From an uncultured Candidatus Melainabacteria bacterium (GTDB taxonomy: Bacteria > Cyanobacteriota > Vampirovibrionia > Gastranaerophilales > Gastranaerophilaceae): 10,398 nt of DNA. The notes under the pieces were generated by a model. That model saw only the letters and a list, made by a program, of their open reading frames with translations, was not told the DNA's origin and ran no database searches. The first letter of the stretch is position 1; each line of letters starts with the position of its first letter. Made by a program: the position numbers and the translations under genes. Positions 1 through 6,886 of the stretch are shown here, in pieces. The stretch covers positions 1 through 10,398 of the forward strand of contig CAKVJR010000056.1 of NCBI GenBank assembly GCA_934754855.1. Direction: 5' to 3'.

Positions 1-278
1 ATCATATCGTAAGCCTCTTCTCTGCTTTTTGGCTTACCCATAATTCTATCCCCATAAATCACAACAGTATCCGCACTTATAACAAGAGCGGATATTGTTA
101 ATTTAATAGAGATTGATTTTGCTTTAGATAGAGAGAGAGTTTCAATAGAGATAGGATTAGTTGAGAGATAAAATTTTGACTCGTCAAAAGTAGGAGTTAC
201 AATTTCAAAGTCTGTCGTAATCTTGGTTAACAATTCTCGTCTTCGTGGCGATGACGATGCAAGTATAATCTTTTTCAT
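1..278 (-). CDS. maf: Maf family nucleotide pyrophosphatase, N-terminal half (cut by window edge)
   Basis: The Maf/HAM1-like family hydrolyses non-canonical or modified nucleoside triphosphates (dTTP/UTP or methylated bases, depending on subgroup) to monophosphates in the cytoplasm, and some members are linked to septum formation. The 92 visible residues begin MKKIILASSSPRRRELL, the family's nucleotide-binding signature (S8-S10, P11, R12-R14). ISADTVV with D70 follows at 67-73, and the GKP motif is at 81-83. Full-length members are about 190 residues, so roughly the second half lies beyond the left edge. The ATG at 278-276 is the only start that keeps the signature at the N-terminus. There is no clear Shine-Dalgarno site; instead a hairpin ends one base before the ATG. 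It lies downstream of the small minus-strand gene at 305-550 and is probably co-transcribed. The substrate subgroup cannot be told from this half. Confidence 0.92.
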   Translation of the reverse strand, partial: MKKIILASSSPRRRELLTKITTDFEIVTPTFDESKFYLSTNPISIETLSLSKAKSISIKLTISALVISADTVVIYGDRIMGKPKSREEAYDM

Positions 279-299
279 AGTTGCCCCCAAAGGGCAACT
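279..299 (-). promoter_or_regulatory. Hairpin directly abutting the maf start codon
   Basis: AGTTGCCC and GGGCAACT form a perfect 8-bp stem around a 5-base loop, in the 26 bases between the stop of the upstream small gene and the maf ATG. On the minus strand the 3' arm ends immediately before the ATG. There is no T-run on the maf side, so it does not look like a strong intrinsic terminator. It occupies the place where a ribosome binding site would sit. It could limit maf translation or be an mRNA processing or stability element; its function is inferred. Confidence 0.5.
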
Positions 300-304
300 T
301 CACC

Positions 305-550
305 TTATTTTGTAGGTTGTGATACCCTTCTTCTGTTTACATAAATTGCCGATTTGGCATTGATTGCCGAACATACATTCTGTAGTCTGGCATTCAATGC
401 CAACATATTTCTCTGCATGTCCGCATAATCTGTAATCGTTTCTAACATCTTATTTGAATCCACCAATGTCGTCAATGATGAATTATCTACTTTTTCCATT
501 GCATACTTTTGTACCAACAATTTGTCGATTTGGTCTTTTGCTCCGATCAT
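305..550 (-). CDS. Small helical protein of unknown function (81 aa)
   Basis: I do not recognise a family. The start at 550 is well supported: AGGAGAG lies 6 bases upstream (563-557). The protein looks almost entirely helical, with a hydrophobic pattern from about residue 8 to 65 (IDKLLVQKYAMEKV, then LTTLVDSNKMLETI, then MLALNARLQNV). It ends in a basic, disordered-looking tail (NRRRVSQPTK). It has one cysteine (about residue 60) and no signal peptide or membrane segment. It is the first gene of a probable minus-strand unit with maf downstream, divergent from the radical SAM gene. A small coiled-coil adaptor or structural protein would fit, but that is a guess. Confidence 0.72.
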   Translation of the reverse strand: MIGAKDQIDKLLVQKYAMEKVDNSSLTTLVDSNKMLETITDYADMQRNMLALNARLQNVCSAINAKSAIYVNRRRVSQPTK

Positions 551-751
551 AATTTTCTCTCCTATTAACTTTCTATCCTATCTTCTATCTTTAAATCGTA
601 AATCTTTAAATGAATTATTAAATCCATTTATTCTGATTTACTCTTATATAAAAAATCAAAGATAAAAAAAATTGCCTTTTTATTTTAGATATGTTACAAA
701 ATATTAACTTGCAAAATCCAATAATACCATGCTATTCGACGATTTAATAAT

Positions 752-776
752 TCTGAATATATCAGAGTATATACTC
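752..776. promoter_or_regulatory. Two overlapping palindromes, candidate operator
   Basis: TCTGA-ATATA-TCAGA (752-766) is a perfect dyad. It runs into GAGTATATACTC (765-776), a perfect 12-bp palindrome. Together they lie about 30 bases upstream of the -35 box of the radical SAM promoter, a position that suits an activator or a distal repressor site. No regulator gene is adjacent. In AT-rich DNA short palindromes also arise by chance. Confidence 0.35.
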
Positions 777-806
777 CCAAAACAATTGTATTGCGGTGCA
801 TTTTAC

Positions 807-834
807 TTGTAAAAATATTTTAAAATAATATAAT
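807..834 (+). promoter_or_regulatory. Sigma-70-type promoter for the radical SAM/TSCPD unit
   Basis: TTGTAA (807-812, 4 of 6 to consensus), a 16-base spacer and a perfect TATAAT (829-834). This predicts a transcript starting near 841, so the AGGAG ribosome site at 844-848 would lie close to the 5' end. Confidence 0.5.
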
Positions 835-855
835 CAAATAGATAGGAGAAACCGA

Positions 856-1962
856 ATGTTAATTGATTGTTCTTATATTTTTGATATAGTCAGAACAGCA
901 TATTCAAACTGGTCTTTCAACGAAAAGGACGGCAGTGTTCACGCACCTATCCGATATTTTCTTGATGTGACTTACAGATGCAATTTGAAGTGTCCTTATT
1001 GTTATTTGGGGCATGAAGAAAGACAACTCAAAAACGAACTCTCGACAGAAGAGTGGATTAAGGTTATCAAGCAAATTCCGAGATTTGCAAATATTTCTAT
1101 TATCGGAGGCGAACCTTTGGCAAGAAAAGGATTTCTTGAAATTTATCACGCCGCATCGGAGCAAACCCCCGGAAAAGTTAATCTTTACACAAACGGTCTT
1201 TTGTTAACGGAAGAATTATTTGAGGATTTTATTAAGAATAAATTGTTATTATATTCATTTTCTCTTGACGGTTGGGGAAAAAATCATGACAAAAACAGAT
1301 GTCATGAAGGTGCTTTCGACACATTAATGGAAAAAACGGACATGATGATGTCGATGATGAAGCAAAAAAGACACAAAATTTTAACCGATGTAAAAACAAT
1401 TCTTCTTCCCGACAATCACGAAGATTTGCTTAAACTTTACGAATGGTGTTCTAAAAAAGGAATTGATTTCTTCTCGATTGCCGTTCTCCGAAACAATAAT
1501 TTAAGACAATATCCGATTTTGAGAGAAAATTTCACGGAAGAATTTTACAAGCAGGAATATCCGCTTGAGCAATATTTTGATATGGAGTCATTTGAGGCGG
1601 TTTACAGTGAAATGGTAAAAATTTCAAAACATTCTCCGACAAAACTCCGTTGGGCTCCGAAATTCAAACCGAACATGGACGGATTGAAGCAGTTAAAATA
1701 TTTATTTGAACACGGACACGACCACGTTACGGATCTTTACGAACCTTGCGTCATTCCGTTCTGCAATCTTTTCATAAACCCCGAGGGCGACATTTACCCT
1801 TGTTTGGCGTACAAAATCGGCTCTGTAAGAGAAAAATCGCTGAAAGAAATTATCAACAGTCCGAAATATAAATGTTTCAGAAAAAATTTAAAGGCTTCAA
1901 AAATATTTACGGCATGCCAACTTTGTTGCGAAGCATTCCCAAAAAATAAGAAAGAGGACTAA
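856..1962 (+). CDS. Radical SAM protein with SPASM-like C-terminal iron-sulfur domain
   Basis: This is a cytoplasmic radical SAM enzyme that would cleave S-adenosylmethionine to a 5'-deoxyadenosyl radical. C42-x3-C46-x2-C49 (CNLKCPYC) binds the catalytic 4Fe-4S cluster, GGEP at 84-87 is the SAM-contact motif, and LYTNG at 110-114 follows as usual. The C-terminus carries the pattern of an auxiliary-cluster SPASM/Twitch domain: C298, C303, then NPEGDIYPC (C316), C340, and C354-x2-C357 with C358. Its 368 residues suit a SPASM protein. Relatives modify peptides or proteins (anSME, PqqE and RiPP maturases), but some only share the fold, and the substrate is unknown. AGGAG lies 7 bases before the ATG. 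The stop is one base from the next gene, so the two are translationally coupled and the TSCPD protein is a natural candidate partner or substrate. Confidence 0.88.
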   Translation: MLIDCSYIFDIVRTAYSNWSFNEKDGSVHAPIRYFLDVTYRCNLKCPYCYLGHEERQLKNELSTEEWIKVIKQIPRFANISIIGGEPLARKGFLEIYHAASEQTPGKVNLYTNGLLLTEELFEDFIKNKLLLYSFSLDGWGKNHDKNRCHEGAFDTLMEKTDMMMSMMKQKRHKILTDVKTILLPDNHEDLLKLYEWCSKKGIDFFSIAVLRNNNLRQYPILRENFTEEFYKQEYPLEQYFDMESFEAVYSEMVKISKHSPTKLRWAPKFKPNMDGLKQLKYLFEHGHDHVTDLYEPCVIPFCNLFINPEGDIYPCLAYKIGSVREKSLKEIINSPKYKCFRKNLKASKIFTACQLCCEAFPKNKKED

Positions 1963-1963
1963 A

Positions 1964-2236
1964 ATGGCAAAAGAAACAATAAAATATCAAACCTCAGGCA
2001 CTTGTTGCAAAATGATTTTGCTTCAAATTGAAAATAACGACACTATTGTTGATGCAGAATTTTTAGGCGGTTGCAACGGCAATTTGCAAGGTATAAAAAG
2101 CCTCATCAAAGGAATGAAAATCAAAGATGTTGCAGAAAAATTGAGAGGAATTGATTGCGGCGGAAAAGGAACAAGTTGCCCCGACCAATTGGCAAAATGC
2201 TTAATCGAATATGCGGCAGCAAAAGCAAATTCATAA
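1964..2236 (+). CDS. TSCPD-domain protein (TIGR03905-like, four-cysteine family)
   Basis: A 90-residue protein with the namesake TSCPD motif at 70-74. The cysteines C14-C15, C37 (in GGCNGN), C65, C72 and C79 suggest metal or thiol chemistry. The same domain forms the C-terminal tail of class II (B12-dependent) ribonucleotide reductases; stand-alone versions of about 80-90 residues are conserved but have no settled function. The ATG follows the radical SAM stop by one base, and its ribosome site (AGAGGA) lies inside the end of that gene, so expression is coupled. No signal peptide. It could be a substrate, cysteine-tail adaptor or electron carrier for the upstream enzyme; the pairing is seen, the role is inferred. 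A terminator follows 18 bases after the stop. Confidence 0.85.
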   Translation: MAKETIKYQTSGTCCKMILLQIENNDTIVDAEFLGGCNGNLQGIKSLIKGMKIKDVAEKLRGIDCGGKGTSCPDQLAKCLIEYAAAKANS

Positions 2237-2253
2237 TTTAAAATTTTCCAAAC

Positions 2254-2291
2254 AAAAAGTTGCACCGACAAATGTTTATGCAACTTTTTTT
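2254..2291. terminator. Bidirectional intrinsic terminator between the TSCPD gene and trpS
   Basis: AAAAAGTTGCA (2254-2264) pairs with TGCAACTTTTT (2279-2289) in an 11-bp stem with a 14-base loop. The T-run continues to 2291, and the A-run on the left arm acts as a T-run on the minus strand. It lies between two convergent stops (2236 and 2308), so it serves both transcripts. Confidence 0.85.
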
Positions 2292-2307
2292 ATTCCAAAA
2301 TCGAATT

Positions 2308-3360
2308 TTATTTCAAATAATCAAAATAATTGATTTTCAAAGCATCTCTGACTTCATGCAAAGTTTGAGCGGCAACTTCTTTTGCGGCAAAAGTTCCGAC
2401 TTTCAAAAATTCATAAACGTCAGAAGTTCTTTTTTCCCACTCTTTACGGCGATTTCTAATCGGTTCGAGTTCTGATTGAAGAACATTGTTCAAGAATTTT
2501 TTAACCTTAACATCGCCAAGTCCGCCTCTTTGGTAATGAGCCTTTAATTCGTCTAAATTTTTATAATCGGGCAAAAATTCTTCAAAATGCTCATCACGGC
2601 AGAAAGCGTCAAGATAAATAAATACGGGGTTATTGTCCGTTTCACCGGGGTCTTCAACCCTAAGGTGATTCGGATCCGTAAACATAGACATAATCTTTTT
2701 CTTAACAACTTCGGATTCATCGGAGAGATAGATGCAATTACCCAAAGATTTGCTCATTTTTGCTTTTCCGTCAATTCCGGGAAGTCTGAGGCAAGCACTG
2801 TTTTTCGGGAGCAAAATTTCAGGCTCGACCAAAGTTTCTCCATAAAGAGCATTAAATTTATGGACAATTTCACGACACTGTTCAAGCATCGGCTTTTGGT
2901 CTTCACCGACAGGCACCGTCGTTGCCTTAAACGCTGTAATATCGGCTGCTTGGCTGATTGGGTACGCCAAAAATCCGACAGGGATATTTGCCTCAAAATT
3001 TCTCATTTTAATTTCTGTCTTAACCGTCGGATTTCTTTGTGCTCTTGAAACCGTGACCAAATTCATATAATAAAAAGTCAATTCCGTTAATTCAGAAATC
3101 ATTGATTGAATGAAAATGGTTGATTTTTCAGGGTCTAAACCGCAAGCCAAATAATCAAGTGCAACTTCAATAATATTTTCTCTGACTTTTTCAGGGTGTT
3201 CAGCGTTGTCCGTCAACGCTTGAGCGTCTGCAATCATGATAAAAATCTTGTCAAAATCGCCCGTATTTTGAAGTCTTACACGTTCTCTCAAAGAACCGAC
3301 ATAATGTCCGACGTGAAGTTTTCCTGTCGGTCTGTCACCCGTTAAAATAATTTTACCCAT
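2308..3360 (-). CDS. trpS: Tryptophanyl-tRNA synthetase
   Basis: A cytoplasmic class I aminoacyl-tRNA synthetase that charges tRNA-Trp with tryptophan using ATP. The N-terminus MGKIILTGDRPTGKLHVGHYVG carries the HIGH-type motif as HVGH (16-19). YPISQAADI (133-141) and VPVGEDQ (149-155) are TrpS core signatures, and KMSKS is intact at 201-205 followed by LGN. At 350 residues it is slightly longer than the common 330-340. The GDRPTGKLH form belongs to a TrpS branch distinct from the GxQPTG form of E. coli. The ATG at 3360 has AAAAGGA 6-7 bases upstream. The gene stands alone, convergent with the radical SAM unit. Its leader looks very short (about 20 bases), leaving no room for a T-box or trp leader peptide. 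Confidence 0.97.
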   Translation of the reverse strand: MGKIILTGDRPTGKLHVGHYVGSLRERVRLQNTGDFDKIFIMIADAQALTDNAEHPEKVRENIIEVALDYLACGLDPEKSTIFIQSMISELTELTFYYMNLVTVSRAQRNPTVKTEIKMRNFEANIPVGFLAYPISQAADITAFKATTVPVGEDQKPMLEQCREIVHKFNALYGETLVEPEILLPKNSACLRLPGIDGKAKMSKSLGNCIYLSDESEVVKKKIMSMFTDPNHLRVEDPGETDNNPVFIYLDAFCRDEHFEEFLPDYKNLDELKAHYQRGGLGDVKVKKFLNNVLQSELEPIRNRRKEWEKRTSDVYEFLKVGTFAAKEVAAQTLHEVRDALKINYFDYLK

Positions 3361-3384
3361 TTATTTTCCTTTTTCTTTAGTTAA

Positions 3385-3414
3385 ATGTTAAAACAAAAAC
3401 CCGCATTCTGTCAA
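3385..3414 (-). promoter_or_regulatory. trpS promoter
   Basis: On the minus strand, a perfect TTGACA (3414-3409), an 18-base spacer and TAACAT (3390-3385, 4 of 6). The predicted start near 3378 gives a leader of roughly 18 bases that contains the trpS ribosome site. Confidence 0.6.
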
Positions 3415-3474
3415 CGAAATCGCAAAAATGAAAATAATTCAAAAATAATGATTAAAGAAAAAATTTTTTTATCC

Positions 3475-3480
3475 GATAAT
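3475..3480 (+). promoter_or_regulatory. Possible -10 box for the calpain-like gene
   Basis: GATAAT, 5 of 6 to consensus, with only a poor -35 match (TTAAAG at 3452-3457). It would start transcription near 3487, at the left end of the inverted repeat. The call is weak because the region is AT-rich. Confidence 0.3.
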
Positions 3481-3485
3481 AGAAA

Positions 3486-3502
3486 TATGACAAATTGTCA
3501 TA
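3486..3502 (+). promoter_or_regulatory. 17-bp perfect inverted repeat in the ribosome-site position of the calpain-like gene
   Basis: TATGACAA-A-TTGTCATA: 8-bp arms around a single base, ending 3 bases before the ATG at 3506. It fills the space where a Shine-Dalgarno site is expected, and none is present, although most neighbouring genes have one. The 1-base centre is too small for an RNA hairpin loop unless inner pairs open, so a DNA operator for a dimeric regulator, overlapping the transcription start, is the better reading. Confidence 0.5.
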
Positions 3503-3505
3503 CAC

Positions 3506-5227
3506 ATGTGTAAGGTAAGTTTAGTGGACGGAATCAGAAAATATACAAAAGAATGGTTCACCTTAAAAGGTACTGACGAGCAGTTTCAAGATGCTCAGGC
3601 TCTTGGAGGAAAGAAAAACGTCAAGAACGGAAGCATTATTAACGGCAGTATTTTTGAGGGTTCGCTTGACAATGCCAAAGCAAATTTTGAAAAAATGCGT
3701 TCCGAAATCAAAAATGTTCCGCCCTCAACCTATTTTCAGGTAAATGCTTACGGGCTTGAAAATATTTTCAACGCTCTTGATGCGGACAAAGACGGAATTG
3801 TCACAAAAGAAGAAATCCAAGATATGGCTGCTTTAAGCACTGCCGACGGAAAAGAAGACGACACGGTTCTTTCTGCCGAAGACTTGGAACTTTTTTATGA
3901 AAACGCAATGTCAGCCATCAATTCATCATTGGAAATTGACGGAAACGAAATGAATTTTTCGTATGAAGACGGCAGCAAAACAACACTCACAACCGACAAA
4001 GACGGTAATGTCGTAAAAAGCAGCAAAACAACCGTAAACGAAGACGGTTCAAAAACAGTTAAAGATGTAAGTTCGCAAAATAATTCCCAAATTACATCAA
4101 AATATGACTCTCAAGGAAGATTAATTTCAAAAGAAGAGGATTTTGAAGGTTTATTAAAAGACAAAACAACAACTTACACATACGCAGATGACGGTTCTAA
4201 AACACAAACCGTCGATACAATAGGAAAAACAGTCGTAACTCAATATGGAAAAGACGGAAAAGTTGCAAGCAATAAAACAACCGTAAAATATGACAGCGAC
4301 GGCGTTATCGGCAACACAAAACAACAAGATATCAACGATTGTTGGGTTTTAGCGGGCGTAACCGCATTGAGTTATTCCGAAAAGGGACAAGAAATCCTTA
4401 ACAAAGCAATCACACACAACGATGACGGCAGTGTCACAGTTAAACTCGTCGGCGGAAACAAAGAATATACTTTCTCGGCAGAAGAAATTGCCCTTAACCA
4501 ATACGAAGATGGTGAAAAGTCTTATTCTGAGGGCGATACCGACATGAATATTTTGGAAATGGCATTTGCAAAATACAGAAAAGAAAATATCCAAAATAAA
4601 GAAGCAAGCATTTACCCGTTCGATAGGGCTCACAACAAATCAATCGGAACAACAGAAAATGACCCGCTTAACAACGGTATGACAGACGAAGCGGTTTATT
4701 TGCTCACGGGAACAAAGGCTGAATATTGGCTTGACCCGAGAGTTATTAATGCCGACGGTTTGGGCGAAAAACTCCTTGATAAACTTCAAAATAATCCCGA
4801 CGATTACGCCGTAGTTTGCAGTTTCAAGGGTGAAGATGAGTCAATAACAGACGGAACTATCACAAACAAACATGTTTACAGCATCAAATCGGTTGATGAT
4901 GATAACGTTTATGTCGTAAATCCTTGGGATACAAGCAAAACAATTGCTTACCCGAGAGATGAATTTATGGAAAATGTTAACGATATTTCTTTGACAGACT
5001 TAGAAGAAGCAACAACTGCGGAAAAATTGGATTCGGAAAAACTCGGAGCAAAAGTTCAAAATAAAATCGCAAAAGGACTCGGTAAAGTCGATTACGCTTT
5101 AAGACCTACTGTCGAAAAAGGCATAGATACTGCAAAAGAAGTCTATTCAGACGGAAAAGAATTTGTTGAAGATAAAGTTGAAAAAGCAAAAAATTGGTGG
5201 AAAAAATTCAAAAGCAATTTTAACTAA
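3506..5227 (+). CDS. Calpain-like (peptidase C2 type) cysteine protease with EF-hand-like loops
   Basis: A 573-residue protein in four parts. Residues 80-130 hold one canonical calcium loop, DADKDGIVTKEE (92-103), and a degenerate second loop, DGKEDDTVLSAE (114-125). Residues 150-271 are hydrophilic DGSKT-type repeats (155-159, 180-184, 229-233), somewhat like YD/Rhs repeats. The protease core follows: C279 in NDCWVLAG with Q273 six residues before it (oxyanion position), H456 in KHVYSI, and N472 in VNPWD, giving the Cys-His-Asn triad of papain/calpain enzymes in the right order. The tail from about 510 is lysine-rich amphipathic helix (EKAKNWWKKFKSNF). There is no signal peptide or membrane segment. 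The ATG at 3506 is the only usable start after a stop at 3488-3490, yet it has no Shine-Dalgarno site. Calcium activation is inferred from the loops. Substrate and location are unknown. Confidence 0.8.
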   Translation: MCKVSLVDGIRKYTKEWFTLKGTDEQFQDAQALGGKKNVKNGSIINGSIFEGSLDNAKANFEKMRSEIKNVPPSTYFQVNAYGLENIFNALDADKDGIVTKEEIQDMAALSTADGKEDDTVLSAEDLELFYENAMSAINSSLEIDGNEMNFSYEDGSKTTLTTDKDGNVVKSSKTTVNEDGSKTVKDVSSQNNSQITSKYDSQGRLISKEEDFEGLLKDKTTTYTYADDGSKTQTVDTIGKTVVTQYGKDGKVASNKTTVKYDSDGVIGNTKQQDINDCWVLAGVTALSYSEKGQEILNKAITHNDDGSVTVKLVGGNKEYTFSAEEIALNQYEDGEKSYSEGDTDMNILEMAFAKYRKENIQNKEASIYPFDRAHNKSIGTTENDPLNNGMTDEAVYLLTGTKAEYWLDPRVINADGLGEKLLDKLQNNPDDYAVVCSFKGEDESITDGTITNKHVYSIKSVDDDNVYVVNPWDTSKTIAYPRDEFMENVNDISLTDLEEATTAEKLDSEKLGAKVQNKIAKGLGKVDYALRPTVEKGIDTAKEVYSDGKEFVEDKVEKAKNWWKKFKSNFN

Positions 5228-5267
5228 CCCAAAATTTTGAGCATCAACATGAAAATTTCAACACAAA

Positions 5268-6728
5268 TTACAAAACGACTTGTGAAATAAGAGCTGAATT
5301 TTCGTTTGTCAGCGGAAGTTCCACCTCAAAAATATTTTCATATTCATTATTATAAAGTCTTATGTGACCTTCGTGAGCCTCAATAATTTTTCGGCAAAAA
5401 TACAAGCCCAACCCTGTTTGACTGTTATTTTGCAAATTATCACTGCAAACATATTTATCGAAAATATGTTTTTTCAAACTGTCAGAAATTATGTCGCTTC
5501 GATTTTGAATTTTCAAAAAGAATTTTTCACCTTTTGAGAACAAAGAAATTTTAATTTCAGTATTTTCAAACGCATAATTTACCGCATTGTTCAACAAATT
5601 TGAAACGACTCTTCTCATTTGATTTTCGTCGGCAAAGACAAAATTTTCATCGGAAATTGAACTCACGGACAGCGTAATTTTTTTGCACGCAGCGAGTTCT
5701 TTAATTTCTTTAACGGCACGATTTATGATTTTTTTCATATCAAAATTTTTGCGTTCCAATTGAATTGCACCGTCACTTTCTTTGCAAGTTTTCAACAAAG
5801 TGCAAAGCATAGTTTTCATATAAATTGAAGATTCAATAATAAGTTCAAAAATTTCCTTTTGGTCATCATTCATTTTGCCGACAAGTTGGCGATACAACAT
5901 ATTCAAAGAACTTATTTGTGCCTGCATCGGATTTTTCAAATCGTGAGATAACGTTGCCAAAAACAGATTTTTTTGAGTTTCCAATTGTTTTTCTTTGTCA
6001 ATATTTTTCGCAATGGTAACAAGTCCGTTTATGTCGTTATTTTCAGTCAAAATAGGTGCCTTATGTATTCTGTACCAGTGAGTTTTACCATTAATATCGA
6101 TAGCGGTTTTTTCTTTTGAAAGATATTTTTTATTTTGCAAAACGTAGTTGTCCTCGTTAGCCGCCTGCTCAGTAGCAGTGGGGATATCAAGACGAATATC
6201 GGCAGATAAATTATCAACACCGTTTTCGACAAAATTTCTCGATTTTTCTGTCGCAACAATAAGTTTGCGATTTTTATCTTTCATGTAAACAAAAAACGGT
6301 AAATATTCGAGTAAAGTATTAAGTTGATAATTCTTTTCAATCAATTTTTCGTTTAAACATTCTTCATTAGTTATATCGGAGGAAACCATTAAAATATTAG
6401 TAAGGACGCCATTTCGGATTACGGGAGTTGCAGTTTGTTTAACATATTTGCTGCACCCGTCTTTGTTCAGAACGAAAGTGTAACTGCAAGGTTTTAACTC
6501 GGTAATAACTTTTCTGACATTTTCCTCAATCACATCACAAGCGGACTTTGGAACAATCTCCTGAATGGTTTTGCCGAGAACAGCATTGCCGTCCTCAATT
6601 CCGATATGTTTCAAAAACGCCTTGTTGTAGGCGACATATCTCAGGTTCAAATCCTTAACGGTAATTATATCTTCGCAATACTCAAAAACTGCATCTAATA
6701 AATGTTCGTTTCCCGTTAATTTAATCAT
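5268..6728 (-). CDS. Soluble PAS-PAS sensor histidine kinase (orphan)
   Basis: A two-component sensor of 486 residues from the ATG at 6728; a TTG at 6779 would add 17 residues but has no ribosome site, and the ATG itself has only a weak one. Two PAS domains (about 7-118 and 134-245) precede a HisKA domain with the phosphorylated H262 in SHDLKNP. A HATPase domain follows, with N-box NLLNNAVNY (377-385), IFDKY F-box and TGLGLYF G2 box (438-444). The G1 box is degenerate (IQNRSDIIS in place of DxGxGI), which may weaken ATP binding. No membrane helix is visible, so it senses something in the cytoplasm through PAS. No response regulator gene is adjacent, so its partner is elsewhere. It is convergent with the protease gene, with only 40 bases between the stops. 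Confidence 0.88.
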   Translation of the reverse strand: MIKLTGNEHLLDAVFEYCEDIITVKDLNLRYVAYNKAFLKHIGIEDGNAVLGKTIQEIVPKSACDVIEENVRKVITELKPCSYTFVLNKDGCSKYVKQTATPVIRNGVLTNILMVSSDITNEECLNEKLIEKNYQLNTLLEYLPFFVYMKDKNRKLIVATEKSRNFVENGVDNLSADIRLDIPTATEQAANEDNYVLQNKKYLSKEKTAIDINGKTHWYRIHKAPILTENNDINGLVTIAKNIDKEKQLETQKNLFLATLSHDLKNPMQAQISSLNMLYRQLVGKMNDDQKEIFELIIESSIYMKTMLCTLLKTCKESDGAIQLERKNFDMKKIINRAVKEIKELAACKKITLSVSSISDENFVFADENQMRRVVSNLLNNAVNYAFENTEIKISLFSKGEKFFLKIQNRSDIISDSLKKHIFDKYVCSDNLQNNSQTGLGLYFCRKIIEAHEGHIRLYNNEYENIFEVELPLTNENSALISQVVL

Positions 6729-6886
6729 ATTTAACCCAATCTTTTGCTCAATTTTACAATTTTGAAAAGCAAGAAACAATTAGCCACTCGGGCAATATTG
6801 TTTTTTTAAATTATAAAAAGCAAAAAGATTAAAATCCCCCGATACACTTACGGATAGGACTTTTTGACAGGATATGGTATTTTTTA

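Larger units (their letters stand above)
551..855. other. Divergent intergenic region, very AT-rich
   Basis: These 305 bases separate the minus-strand small gene from the plus-strand radical SAM gene. I see no gene in them. They hold a 10-base direct repeat, ATCTTTAAAT, at 587-596 and 602-611 (15-base period). Two overlapping palindromes lie at 752-776 and a candidate plus-strand promoter at 807-834; these two are listed separately. I found no convincing minus-strand promoter for the gene at 550. Confidence 0.6.

Noticed and set aside
587..611. Direct repeat ATCTTTAAAT twice as a binding-site array
   Set aside because: Only two copies in a low-complexity AT stretch near CTATC runs; no symmetry and no promoter alignment.
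2587..3048. Plus-strand frame of 153 residues inside trpS
   Set aside because: It lies wholly antisense to a clear trpS and shows no domain; it is an open shadow frame.
3361..3505. T-box or trp leader before trpS
   Set aside because: The -35/-10 pair puts the start about 18 bases before the ATG, and no specifier stem, T-box motif or Trp-rich leader peptide is present.
5228..5267. A/T-only stem (AAATTTT / AAAATTT) between the protease and the kinase
   Set aside because: Seven A-T pairs with a 13-base loop and no T-run; not a convincing terminator.
6729..6779. TTG start extending the histidine kinase by 17 residues
   Set aside because: No ribosome site, and the added residues do not look like part of the PAS domain.
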